40,032 nucleotides of DNA from Actinomycetes bacterium (GTDB lineage Bacteria; Actinomycetota; Acidimicrobiia; Acidimicrobiales; JAMCPL01), in NCBI GenBank assembly GCA_021846515.1, contig JAJZWU010000002.1, forward strand, positions 1 through 40,032, read 5' to 3'. Made by a program: the position numbers and the translations under genes. The notes beneath the pieces are model-generated. The model had not been told where the DNA came from. It was given only the letters and a program-made list of their open reading frames with translations, and made no database searches. The number at the start of each line of letters is the position of its first letter. Position 1 is the stretch's first letter. Of this stretch, positions 6,087-13,655 are shown one piece after another.

Positions 6087-8116
6087 CCGCCGCCTCCTCC
6101 GAATCCGCCGCCTCCGAATCCGCCGCCCCCGAATCCGCCTCCGCCAAACCCTCCGCCCCCGAATCCGCCGGCACCTACTCTGGCTGTAGGTGTGGACGCA
6201 GTAGATGTTGTAGTAGAGGATGCGGCATGTTCCACCAGAGTTTCTCCTTCATGTACGCCGCTTAGCACCTGTGTAGTAGAGGTACCGACAATCCCAGTAG
6301 TTATTCGTACAGTTACTTGTTTGCCGTGTTCGAGTGCGGTAACGGTACTAAGTGGACCGGTCGTCGATATGGCTGCACTTGGAACCTCTAGTGTGTTGGA
6401 TGCACTTGCTACCACCACACTTACATCGGCAGTCATTCCGTCCTTGACACTTGACGGCACGTTGTTCAGGGCAATGGTTACATCGTATGTAACTACGTTA
6501 CTCACTACTGTAGAGGTAGGGGAGACGAATACAACTTTGCCTGCTAATTCAGTATTAGGTTCAGCTGGCAGGGTAATTGTAGCTGGCTGCCCGACTGCAA
6601 TGGAGGTAGCATTTGCTTCAGGAAAACCTGCTACCACCTCCATTTGATTGAGATTCTCAATGGTGATGAAAGAAGATGTGCTACTGCCGCTACTTGTACT
6701 ACCTGTAGATGCCGATGTTGTACTGCTGCTACTTGCTGATCCACTTCCTGCTCCGGACACACCTGCAAAGGAGCTTCCTCCTCCCGATCCGCCGGATGAA
6801 GATGAACTGCTACCTCCCGAGGTTGCAGCAGCTGATGAGGTAGAATTGCCACTGCCTGGTACATCCTCTCCTACCGTGCCGTTGATAGAGATTACCGTCC
6901 CACTAATTGGCGCAGTAAGTGTAGTACCTGCTACAGCTTGACTGTCTGTCTGAACTGTTAGATTGTCCTGTGTAACCTGTGCCTGATCCTGTGCGATGGT
7001 CGCTGGGTTTGTAGCTGTACTGGCTTCAGCGGAACTTATACTTGCTTCCTGCTGATCAATCGTGAGCTGATCGTGCTGAACATCCTGCTCATCAGTCGCG
7101 ATATTTTGTTGGTCAACGGTGCAGCTAGAGTCTGCCGTAGTAAAGTATTGCGGCAAACCATAGCTGGTACCGGATGCGTTTGTCCCGACCAGCATAAAAG
7201 TGTATGTAGTTGCTGGAGACAAACCGCTTATAGTGGCAGTGACTGCGATCTGTGAAGTCCCCGCCGACCCGGTACTGGTAGATGGAGTATCTGATTCAGC
7301 AGAAGTGCTGGTTCCATATTTGAAATAGTATGACGTCAGAGCACCGTTCGGATTGATAGTGCCGTTCAACGTTGCTGTGGTGGTCATGATGCTGCTTGCT
7401 GATCCGGTGGATACGGTTGGTGCCGATGATACCGGTACTTCAGAAGGGGAAGGAGCACTACTGCCACTTCCACTAGATCCCCCGGTTCCAGACCCGGCGC
7501 TGCTACCTCCCGTATTGCTCGTTCCAGTATTGCTCGAGCTTGAAGAGGCGGGGGGGCAATTTAATGCTTCGTCGGATCGCAACTGAGTATTGGCAGTGGA
7601 GAGGGATGATTCTGCGGTATCCAATGTCTGCTGATCATTCTGTAGTTGTGCCTCATCCGACGAAATTGTAGCCTGGTCCTGGCTTAGCTGCGATGTCGTT
7701 CCACCATTTTCTGCGTCAGTCAGAGTCTGTTGTGCGGCCTGTAGCTCAGCTTGTGCCGAGGCCAGGTTGGCTTGAGCCTGAGCTGGGTTAATCTTTGCAA
7801 GTACCTGTCCTGCGTTGACTTGCTGGCCTACGCTTACTGCTATGTCGGTAAGTGTTCCACTCTCTGGAAAATTGACTCCTATGGATGTAACCGGGCTGAT
7901 ATTGCCGGATGATGTTACGGTAGATAGAACGGTACCACGAGTCACGCGTACCGTTCTCGCAACTGCATCACTGGGCGTAGAGTGGTCGTATATAGAGGAA
8001 AGTCCAAACGTAGCGACAACAGCGATTGCCAAGATTAGGATTATATAAGTTACCATACTGCGGCGATTATGCAGGTGGTCATTGCTCCAAGTAAGAAAGT
8101 TGTCGACTATTCGCAT
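6083..8116 (-). CDS. MacA/HlyD-type membrane fusion protein with fibronectin III insert and Gly-rich tail
   Basis: 677 residues. In order: membrane anchor at about 22-42; beta-barrel/lipoyl half 50-112 (GTLTDIAVSVGQQVNAGQVLAKI); first hairpin helix about 115-185, rich in Gln/Ala/Asp; a Ser/Gly linker; a fibronectin III-like domain about 232-328 (TTTATLNGTINPNG, SYYFKYGTS, LSPATTYTFMLVGTN); second helix about 333-396; second lipoyl half (TLTAPISGTVISINGTVG); a long Ser/Gly insertion 420-482; the beta-barrel domain; and a tail of GGFGG repeats (650-677). Cys187 and Cys332 flank the FN3 insert. Normal MacA proteins are near 370-400 residues. It is first-but-one in the operon and ends overlapping the ATPase gene. 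It should couple an exported substrate to the MacB-type pump. Confidence 0.88.
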   Translation of the reverse strand: MRIVDNFLTWSNDHLHNRRSMVTYIILILAIAVVATFGLSSIYDHSTPSDAVARTVRVTRGTVLSTVTSSGNISPVTSIGVNFPESGTLTDIAVSVGQQVNAGQVLAKINPAQAQANLASAQAELQAAQQTLTDAENGGTTSQLSQDQATISSDEAQLQNDQQTLDTAESSLSTANTQLRSDEALNCPPASSSSSNTGTSNTGGSSAGSGTGGSSGSGSSAPSPSEVPVSSAPTVSTGSASSIMTTTATLNGTINPNGALTSYYFKYGTSTSAESDTPSTSTGSAGTSQIAVTATISGLSPATTYTFMLVGTNASGTSYGLPQYFTTADSSCTVDQQNIATDEQDVQHDQLTIDQQEASISSAEASTATNPATIAQDQAQVTQDNLTVQTDSQAVAGTTLTAPISGTVISINGTVGEDVPGSGNSTSSAAATSGGSSSSSSGGSGGGSSFAGVSGAGSGSASSSSTTSASTGSTSSGSSTSSFITIENLNQMEVVAGFPEANATSIAVGQPATITLPAEPNTELAGKVVFVSPTSTVVSNVVTYDVTIALNNVPSSVKDGMTADVSVVVASASNTLEVPSAAISTTGPLSTVTALEHGKQVTVRITTGIVGTSTTQVLSGVHEGETLVEHAASSTTTSTASTPTARVGAGGFGGGGFGGGGFGGGGFGGGGFGGGGG
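6086..6175 (-). repeat. 15-bp tandem repeat encoding the GGFGG tail of the MacA-like protein
   Basis: Five units start near 6101, 6116, 6131, 6146 and 6161 with a 15-bp period (GAATCCGCC plus CCNCC on the plus strand). They encode the repeated Gly-Gly-Phe-Gly-Gly C-terminus. Read on the minus strand, the last unit contains GGAGGAGG just before the ATG of the ATPase gene, so the repeat doubles as a ribosome-binding site. Confidence 0.85.
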
Positions 8117-8180
8117 CTATTGATTCTCCTGTCTTAATTAATCATTACATCTTATCAAGATGGTGCTTGCTCTCTAGGCG

Positions 8181-8918
8181 TTAAGATGCTGTACTCGTAC
8201 TGGTGGTGGGGCGGGAAAATGTTGGCTTAAGGCTTGCACATGCCGCAAGTGCAGTTTTGACGGTAGGATTAGAGGAGTTTAACGTACTTGGAGGCGTTGG
8301 ACTTGTCGGCGTAGTGCCTGATGATGATCTACTGGCTGGTGACGGTATATTTACTCCATGCAGCTTTAGGCAGTTGGTATATGCAGCAAACTTTTCTGAT
8401 GCAGCGCTGTTCGATCCAAAGCCGCCAGCCGGGAACTTTGGTCGTAGGCTTGCACAGGCCGCTTCTGCCTTTTTGAAGGCCGGGTTATTGCTCAAATTAT
8501 GAAAATTGCCGCTGGGGCTTCCGGTACCTGCACTGCCCCCGCTGCTTGATGGGACACTCCCGCTGCCAGGATGCCCGAAGCCTCCTCTCCCAAATCCACC
8601 GAAGTTAACCCCGTGCTCTTTCATGCAATTGCTGTACGCTGTAAATGATGTCTTGACGGAGGACGATGTTTTGCTATTGCCAGAAGTAGTACTTTTGGCA
8701 GAAGAGCTATTGCTTGTGGGCTTAGATGTGGAGGGGGAACTGCTGCTGCAGGCGGCCAGCAGTAGTGAGAAACCGAATAATGTTACGACGATTGTAGCCA
8801 ACTTACCTCCAGGGGAGTGGTGTCTGGATTGAGTTTTCTTGGCGGGTATACCTAAAGTAACTCCCATGGGATCACCAAGCGTTATTGGCCTGTTCAGTTC
8901 TTTCTCTATATGAACCAT
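8181..8918 (-). CDS. Putative lipoprotein with duplicated Cys-pair (CMKxHGV) repeats
   Basis: 245 residues. After about 38 polar residues comes a hydrophobic segment ending in a lipobox, LLAAC57, then a Ser/Thr-rich spacer. Two homologous repeats follow: 92-162 (FTAYSNCMKEHGV ... NPAFKKAEAACASLRPKF) and 177-235 (FAAYTNCLKLHGV ... NPTVKTALAACASLKPTF). Each has two cysteines (98/155 and 183/227). Such 'CMRxHGV' exported proteins are often next to MacAB-type genes in Actinobacteria; their function is not established. AAGGAGAG lies 8-9 nt before the ATG. It is the first gene of the operon, 64 bp before the adaptor gene, divergent from the two-component system. Confidence 0.75.
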   Translation of the reverse strand: MVHIEKELNRPITLGDPMGVTLGIPAKKTQSRHHSPGGKLATIVVTLFGFSLLLAACSSSSPSTSKPTSNSSSAKSTTSGNSKTSSSVKTSFTAYSNCMKEHGVNFGGFGRGGFGHPGSGSVPSSSGGSAGTGSPSGNFHNLSNNPAFKKAEAACASLRPKFPAGGFGSNSAASEKFAAYTNCLKLHGVNIPSPASRSSSGTTPTSPTPPSTLNSSNPTVKTALAACASLKPTFSRPTTSTSTAS

Positions 8919-8970
8919 TTAACTGTCTCTCCTTATTAGTTAATTCCTGCCTATGGTGTCGCTATGCCAT

Positions 8971-8987
8971 ACTGTATCCAGTACAGT
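8971..8987. promoter_or_regulatory. Inverted repeat in the divergent export/two-component intergenic region
   Basis: ACTGTA and TACAGT are separated by 5 bp (TCCAG), about 53 bp upstream of the lipoprotein start. It is a candidate operator for the adjacent response regulator, although OmpR-type regulators more often use direct repeats. Confidence 0.35.
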
Positions 8988-9015
8988 TAATCTGTAAGTC
9001 ATTGTACGTTATTAA

Positions 9016-9089
9016 TATGTGAAAACCGTGAGAATGATTACTGTATTTAGCTGGGGTTTCGCATGTCGCGCTCTCAGCATTTTCACATA
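9016..9089. promoter_or_regulatory. Distant perfect 10-bp inverted repeat upstream of the response regulator
   Basis: TATGTGAAAA (9016-9025) and TTTTCACATA (9080-9089) are exact reverse complements, with starts 64 bp apart (about six helical turns). The right copy lies just upstream of the -10-like TAAAAT (9100-9105), which is 7 nt before the ATG. Two outward-facing sites on the same helical face fit cooperative binding of a dimeric regulator with looping. Inference from spacing only. Confidence 0.4.
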
Positions 9090-9112
9090 ATGAGTGGAGT
9101 AAAATAGGTACG

Positions 9113-9784
9113 ATGAGAATACTTGTTGTGGAAGATGAGGTGCGTATGGCCGCACTCCTCAAGAGGGGACTGGAAGAGGATGGATATGCCGTGGATGTGG
9201 CAACCGATGGACCCGAGGGACTTTGGTACGCTACTGAAAATCCTTACGATACGATACTGCTGGATGTTATGTTGCCTGGCATGGATGGATTCGAGGTATG
9301 CAAGCGGCTGCGTGCAGAAGGATGCTGGATGCCGATACTGATGCTGACTGCAGTAGATCCGGTACAGGAAAGAGTACGCGGCCTGGATGTCGGAGCTGAC
9401 GATTATCTCACAAAGCCGTTCAGTTTTGCTGAGCTGGAGGCAAGGATAAGAGCACTTACCAGGAGAGTCAAGGTTCCAAGACCTACCGTGCTTGAGGTGG
9501 ATGACTTGCGACTGGATCCTTCTACCCATCAGGTCTGGCGGGGCGATACCGAGCTGGACCTCAGTCCAAAGGAGTTTGCACTATTGGAGTTTTTGATGCG
9601 TCATCCCGGTCAGGTATTTGGCCGGACGCAGATCATCGAACATGTGTGGGATTTTGAGTATGAGGGCATATCAAACGTTGTAGAGCAGTACATATCGTAT
9701 CTACGGCGCAAGCTGGACCAGCCGTTCGGTAAGAACAGTTTGGAGACGGTACGAGGTGTTGGATACCGGCTACGAAAAGGATAG
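9113..9784 (+). CDS. OmpR-family response regulator
   Basis: 223 residues with a receiver domain (1-118: acidic pocket EDE at 8-10, phospho-acceptor D51 in DVMLPG, switch T in LTA, K in TKPF) and a winged-helix DNA-binding domain (about 128-220) ending VRGVGYRLRKG. It is of the MprA/TcrA type paired with membrane kinases in Actinobacteria. TAAAAT lies 7 nt before the ATG and there is no Shine-Dalgarno, so the mRNA is probably leaderless. The kinase follows 48 bp later. The divergent MacAB-type operon is the likely target. Confidence 0.95.
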   Translation: MRILVVEDEVRMAALLKRGLEEDGYAVDVATDGPEGLWYATENPYDTILLDVMLPGMDGFEVCKRLRAEGCWMPILMLTAVDPVQERVRGLDVGADDYLTKPFSFAELEARIRALTRRVKVPRPTVLEVDDLRLDPSTHQVWRGDTELDLSPKEFALLEFLMRHPGQVFGRTQIIEHVWDFEYEGISNVVEQYISYLRRKLDQPFGKNSLETVRGVGYRLRKG

Positions 9785-9832
9785 TGAGTATTTTGAATTC
9801 TCCACCGGTCATGAGTGATCTGATTACCTGAT

Positions 9833-11290
9833 ATGTCAATACGTTTGAGATTGGCTGTCATGTTTGCCGTAGCTACCGCTATCGTCTTTTCGATCGCGGG
9901 CTATATATTTGTAGCAGAGACCAATCACAGTATCAATGTGTCGGTGGATTCAAGTCTTATCCAGCGTGCACCTTTTGTGATGCGTATGCTGCTCACTCGT
10001 CAGTTTGACGATAATCGTCCGGCCTATTTTCCGGCTCATACATTACCGAGTGGTGGGTATGGCCCACCTATGGGGCAGCTTCTGGAGAGGAACGGTAAAC
10101 AGGTGACTGTAGTTAATTCTATCGGCATCGCAGGTACTCATCCGTTATTGTCGCTAGAGCAGATGACCAAAGCTACGTCTGGCCAGTTGTTTGCCGACGT
10201 GAACATTGCAAGCCTTCACGGAGAGGCACGTCTGCTGGCCGACCCTGTAACCTCATCTACTTATGGCCAAGGGTATAACCACGGAGTTGCAGTAGTGGGT
10301 ATATCTTTGGGTACAGGTCCGGCTACCGAGCGGCGCATTCTGGATGGGATACTTCTACTGATGGTGCCTGTATCACTACTGGCAGGCTTGGCAGCTTGGA
10401 TACTGGCCAAGTTCGCGCTAAGGCCGGTAGAGGTTATGCGATCCAGGGCAGAGGAGATATCGTCACATGATAGTAGTGCTCGCCTGCCTGTGCCAAAGGC
10501 TAAAGATGAGATATCTGCGCTGGGTCATACAATGAACGACCTGCTGGAGAGGCTGCAGAATGCGCTTATCGCTCAGAGGTCATTTATATCAGATGCAAGC
10601 CATGAGATCAGAACACCTATAGCTATATTGCAGACCGAGTTGGAACTGGCCAATAGGCCTGGGCGTACGATAGAGGAATTAAGGGAATCGGTTCAAAATG
10701 CCCTTGACGAGAGTCAACGGGTATCGCGCGTTGCACGTGATCTCCTACTGCTGGCCAGTAGCGACGAGCATCGGTTGGTGCCGGAGAGACGCCCTGTAGA
10801 GGTCGCCAGGATAGTGAAGGATGCAGTTGCAGCCGTTCAAAACAGGCCGGAGGTGGTAGGTAAGGATATTAAATTGCATTACAATATAAATCCTGATACG
10901 GTTGGTGCAACTATCTTCGTCGATCCTGACTTGGTACGCAGGGCTGTAGACAACCTGATAGACAATGCATTGCGCTTTGCCCCTCAGGGTTCATCGATTA
11001 CGGCTGACCTCTACTCAAATAACAATGAAGTTATAGTGGCGGTATCTGATGAGGGACCTGGGTTTCCAGTAGATTTTTTGCCGCATGCATTCGACCGTTT
11101 TGCCCGTCCAGATGGTGCAAGAGCCAGAAACGACGGAGGAACAGGTCTCGGTCTTGCCATAGTCCAATCAATCGTAGAGGCTCATGGTGGTTGGGCACGA
11201 GCTGAGAATATCGTACCGGTGGGTGCCAGGGTAAGTATAGGCTTTCCAGCTCAGGATACTCATACTCAGCTCAATTCTACCGGGGTTTAG
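9833..11290 (+). CDS. Sensor histidine kinase
   Basis: 485 residues: TM1 about 7-28, an extracytoplasmic sensor region about 30-170, TM2 about 172-193, HAMP about 194-246, HisKA with SHEIRTP (phospho-His257), and HATPase_c with N-box N374/N378, G1 DEGPGF (406-411) and G2 GTGLGLAI (436-443). All catalytic motifs are present. The sensor region has no recognised fold. It is the partner of the response regulator just upstream. Its location beside an exporter operon suggests it detects a cell-envelope stress or an antimicrobial; that is inference. Confidence 0.95.
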   Translation: MSIRLRLAVMFAVATAIVFSIAGYIFVAETNHSINVSVDSSLIQRAPFVMRMLLTRQFDDNRPAYFPAHTLPSGGYGPPMGQLLERNGKQVTVVNSIGIAGTHPLLSLEQMTKATSGQLFADVNIASLHGEARLLADPVTSSTYGQGYNHGVAVVGISLGTGPATERRILDGILLLMVPVSLLAGLAAWILAKFALRPVEVMRSRAEEISSHDSSARLPVPKAKDEISALGHTMNDLLERLQNALIAQRSFISDASHEIRTPIAILQTELELANRPGRTIEELRESVQNALDESQRVSRVARDLLLLASSDEHRLVPERRPVEVARIVKDAVAAVQNRPEVVGKDIKLHYNINPDTVGATIFVDPDLVRRAVDNLIDNALRFAPQGSSITADLYSNNNEVIVAVSDEGPGFPVDFLPHAFDRFARPDGARARNDGGTGLGLAIVQSIVEAHGGWARAENIVPVGARVSIGFPAQDTHTQLNSTGV

Positions 11291-11302
11291 GGGGCTGTTT
11301 GC

Positions 11303-12211
11303 TCAAATCATGAAGTTCAGGTGCCGCACTGCCCGGCTTCCCAATTTAGCATCTCCGGTTATAGATACCTTACCTTGTTCCATTGACTCATCAGGATCCC
11401 ATCGTCCACATGCCAAACAGGCAAATGTTTCGAAGTCCATATCCAGGTAGGCTGTTTCGGGGCTTGTGTCGACCGAGGATTGATTTGGAGATTGGTCCAT
11501 GAAAGCAGCCCTGCCTCCATCCATCTTAACGGCAAATGTATTGTCTGTTTCTCCCGGGTTGGTAATATGGAATACGACGATAGACCCTTCTTGCGGTTGC
11601 ACCTTTTTCCCAATGACAAATGGCATGGCCTGCCTGATCCTGTTTCGTGAGTGATTGGCCACTCTTCCTGTTAGATTGCCCGGCTTGTTTGCAGCCCTTC
11701 TTATATCCTGCTCGTGAACCCAGCAGTCGAATACCCTTATAGCCATAAACTCTCTGTAGGGAGCCTGCCCGGCCGGGGTCCAGCCCACCTTGGCAAATTC
11801 CCCTTCACTCATTGAGCGCAGTGCCGTAAGTCTTTCTGTGGTTACCTGGTGAAACTCCTCCAGCAACTGCTCAGGAGGTCTCCGACGCCTTGCCTCAACC
11901 CACAGCTCATTTGCCTCTCCGATGGGGTTTTTCACATAGGGGAATTGTTTGGCTGCAATATTATCTTGTGATGGATTGCTCTTATCTCTCTCCGATCCGG
12001 CTGAATCTTCTGCTGATGATAGCTCTGGAGGTTGCTCGCCGGACAGCATCAGCTCGGTACCTATTATATGTGAGATCTGATCTTTTACCGTCCATCCGGG
12101 ACAATCGGTAGGAAGCGCCCACTCATTTTTCTCCAAGCTGCTGCAGAGTTCATATATGGTTGCCCATTCCCGCTCCAGCAATTCCACGGTTGGTTCTGTT
12201 GTATCACTCAT
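11303..12211 (-). CDS. Mycothiol-dependent maleylpyruvate isomerase (MDMPI) family protein
   Basis: 302 residues with an MDMPI_N/DinB-like four-helix domain: DCPGWTVKDQISHIIGTE near 36-53 (H48) and WVHEQDIRRA near 164-173 (H166, D169) supply the metal-binding positions; the C-terminal about 100 residues resemble the SCP2-like domain of the family. A Ser/Asp-rich loop lies at about 60-85. Members bind a divalent metal and many use mycothiol, an actinobacterial thiol. The substrate is unknown. It is convergent with the kinase gene (12 bp apart) and starts 5 bp after the stop of a truncated alcohol dehydrogenase. Confidence 0.82.
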   Translation of the reverse strand: MSDTTEPTVELLEREWATIYELCSSLEKNEWALPTDCPGWTVKDQISHIIGTELMLSGEQPPELSSAEDSAGSERDKSNPSQDNIAAKQFPYVKNPIGEANELWVEARRRRPPEQLLEEFHQVTTERLTALRSMSEGEFAKVGWTPAGQAPYREFMAIRVFDCWVHEQDIRRAANKPGNLTGRVANHSRNRIRQAMPFVIGKKVQPQEGSIVVFHITNPGETDNTFAVKMDGGRAAFMDQSPNQSSVDTSPETAYLDMDFETFACLACGRWDPDESMEQGKVSITGDAKLGSRAVRHLNFMI

Positions 12212-12216
12212 GTCGG

Positions 12217-12417
12217 TTATCTTAGTTTGAGTACGGCTACGCCGTGACGTTTAGGTGGTAGATCGCCCTCAGCTAGGTGCAGGTCTGTTCTGCATACTCC
12301 ACATGCAGATACCTCGACTCTTATCTCGCTTCCGTTTAGTGGAGGGTCAGGACGTTTCACTAACTTAAGGGGGCAATTGTCAATAGGTGATGGCTTATCT
12401 ACTATCCATGCATCCAT
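12217..12417 (-). pseudogene. N-terminal fragment of a zinc-dependent alcohol dehydrogenase
   Basis: The 66 residues match the start of medium-chain zinc alcohol dehydrogenases: RVEVSACGVCRTDLHLAEGDLPPKR contains the catalytic-zinc Cys of GVCRTDLH. The protein then ends after HGVAVLKLR, where a full enzyme would have PGHEVVG and about 270 more residues. No continuation is seen in any frame before the next gene, so it is a truncated remnant. Without the second zinc ligands and the Rossmann domain it cannot be an active enzyme. Confidence 0.75.
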
Positions 12418-12449
12418 ATTTATTGGAGTCTACCTGTTTTGACGGTGAC

Positions 12450-12493
12450 TTGACATGATTTGTTTATACAGATAATATTTGTTTAAACAGATA
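12450..12493 (+). promoter_or_regulatory. Strong promoter overlapping tandem operator repeats of the CmtR-like regulator
   Basis: TTGACA (12450-12455), a 17-bp spacer and TAATAT (12473-12478) form a near-consensus promoter. Two 17-bp copies, ATTTGTTTATACAGATA (12458-12474) and ATTTGTTTAAACAGATA (12477-12493), differ at one base and have a 19-bp period; the second holds a perfect palindrome TGTTTAAACA. ArsR/SmtB proteins bind such dyads over the spacer and -10. GGAGG precedes the GTG start by 8 nt. Autoregulation with metal-induced release is the likely mode. Confidence 0.8.
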
Positions 12494-12526
12494 TTTATGT
12501 ATAGATGAAACATTGGAGGTTGATTT

Positions 12527-12931
12527 GTGATTGCAGGCGTTGGTCGTGCTCCTATCATTGAAGTCGAGCCAATTTCACTGGCTGATGATGAGTTGTTGGC
12601 CAGGCTTTTTCGTACACTGGGTGAAGCCAGTCGGCTTCGTATTCTGGAAGTGTTGATGATCTCTGAGCGGGCGACCGGGTCTACCGAATTGCATCAGGCA
12701 GAGATAGTACGTTCTGTAGGGTTATCCCAAAGTAGAGTATCTGAGCATCTTGCCTGCCTTGTATGGTGCGGATTCGTAAGTGCCCGTATAGAAGGTAGAC
12801 GCACGTATTACAAGGTAGCCGATCCGATGGTATATCGTCTGGTGGATCTGGCGCGCAAGCTCCTGGAATCAAACGAAGCCGGGATCGCCTCATGTCGTCG
12901 TATCGATAATGCTGCAGAGGGTATCTCATGA
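12527..12931 (+). CDS. ArsR/SmtB-family metal sensor, CmtR-like
   Basis: 134 residues with a winged-helix ArsR fold: LFRTLGEASRLRILEVL (27-43), recognition helix LSQSRVSEHLACLVWCGFV (66-84) and the wing EGRRTYYKVAD. Cysteines sit at 77 and 81 within the recognition-helix region (C-x3-C) and at 123 near the C-terminus. This matches the ligand layout of mycobacterial CmtR, a Cd/Pb sensor (two Cys in helix 4 plus one near the C-terminus). It starts with GTG after a good Shine-Dalgarno and overlaps the next gene by 4 nt. It probably represses this whole operon. The actual metal is not shown by the sequence. Confidence 0.85.
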   Translation: MIAGVGRAPIIEVEPISLADDELLARLFRTLGEASRLRILEVLMISERATGSTELHQAEIVRSVGLSQSRVSEHLACLVWCGFVSARIEGRRTYYKVADPMVYRLVDLARKLLESNEAGIASCRRIDNAAEGIS

Positions 12932-13572
12932 TGAGTGTGCTACATATATCTGAGGATAAGCATCGTTATAGGATAATCAATTCACTGATAGAGGTAATGG
13001 GTTCCCCCTGGCGTTTAACGCTCTTTATGCTGGTGACAGTTGCCGTGAGTATGTTATACACCGTTTTACTACCTTTTGCCTATACCCAACGTGTGGAGTT
13101 GGCAAACTGGGACTATCTAACGCTAGGAATGCTTATATGGGCGGTGGTTCTGGGTATTGGAATGAGTCTGGTAGTGAGTATCCAGATATATGCAATGCGC
13201 AAAATCGTTGTTCGCAGAGCAGCAGCAGGATCGTTGAGTGGTGCAGCTCTTGTTGCCAGCCTGTTGCCCAGCTTTCTGTGTTGTACCCCCGTTATACCAA
13301 CTTTGTTGGCGTTTATTGGAGTCGGTGGGATGAGTCTCTATGATACTACGGGTGCATTGCAGCACTTTTTTGCAACCAATCAGACTTGGTTTTTGGGAGG
13401 TAGTGCGGCATTATTGGTGTTGAGCATCTGGTGGGGATTGCACCGCATTACTACCGCTGACTGCCTGACTGGTGCTGATTGTTCACTGGATATAGATGAT
13501 ATGGATGAGCAGGCTGTATCAAACACCATGGAATCAAACAACGATACGGTTACAACCGGATTCAAGGGATAA
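12928..13572 (+). CDS. Polytopic membrane protein with MerT-like Cys-Cys motif
   Basis: 214 residues with about five membrane segments (near 28-50, 62-88, 104-118, 121-137 and 154-170). The stretch LLPSFLCCTPVIPTLLAFIG has paired cysteines C118-C119 followed by Pro, resembling the membrane Cys-Cys-x-x-Pro of mercury transporter MerT. A second pair, C179 and C185, follows the last segment in an acidic tail. It overlaps the CmtR-like gene (ATGA) and precedes two thioredoxin-like genes. A metal-transfer or thiol-electron-transfer role is plausible, but I cannot name a family. Confidence 0.6.
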   Translation: MMSVLHISEDKHRYRIINSLIEVMGSPWRLTLFMLVTVAVSMLYTVLLPFAYTQRVELANWDYLTLGMLIWAVVLGIGMSLVVSIQIYAMRKIVVRRAAAGSLSGAALVASLLPSFLCCTPVIPTLLAFIGVGGMSLYDTTGALQHFFATNQTWFLGGSAALLVLSIWWGLHRITTADCLTGADCSLDIDDMDEQAVSNTMESNNDTVTTGFKG

Positions 13573-13655
13573 TCAGGGATGATCTGTTGGTATGTTCATT
13601 TTTATCCAAAGTGTCTTCTGTTTGAGCAAGCTGTTGTTGGAAGTGAGGTAGCTGT

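Noticed and set aside
6192-6941. Long plus-strand ORFs (151 and 97 codons) opposite the MacA-like gene
   Set aside because: They arise from Ser/Thr/Gly codons of the adaptor read in reverse and show only Val/Leu/Pro/Thr-rich low-complexity sequence.
13567-13608. GGATAA/TTATCC inverted repeat after the membrane-protein gene as an intra-operon terminator
   Set aside because: Six base pairs with a loop of nearly 30 nt and no T-run; not a plausible terminator.
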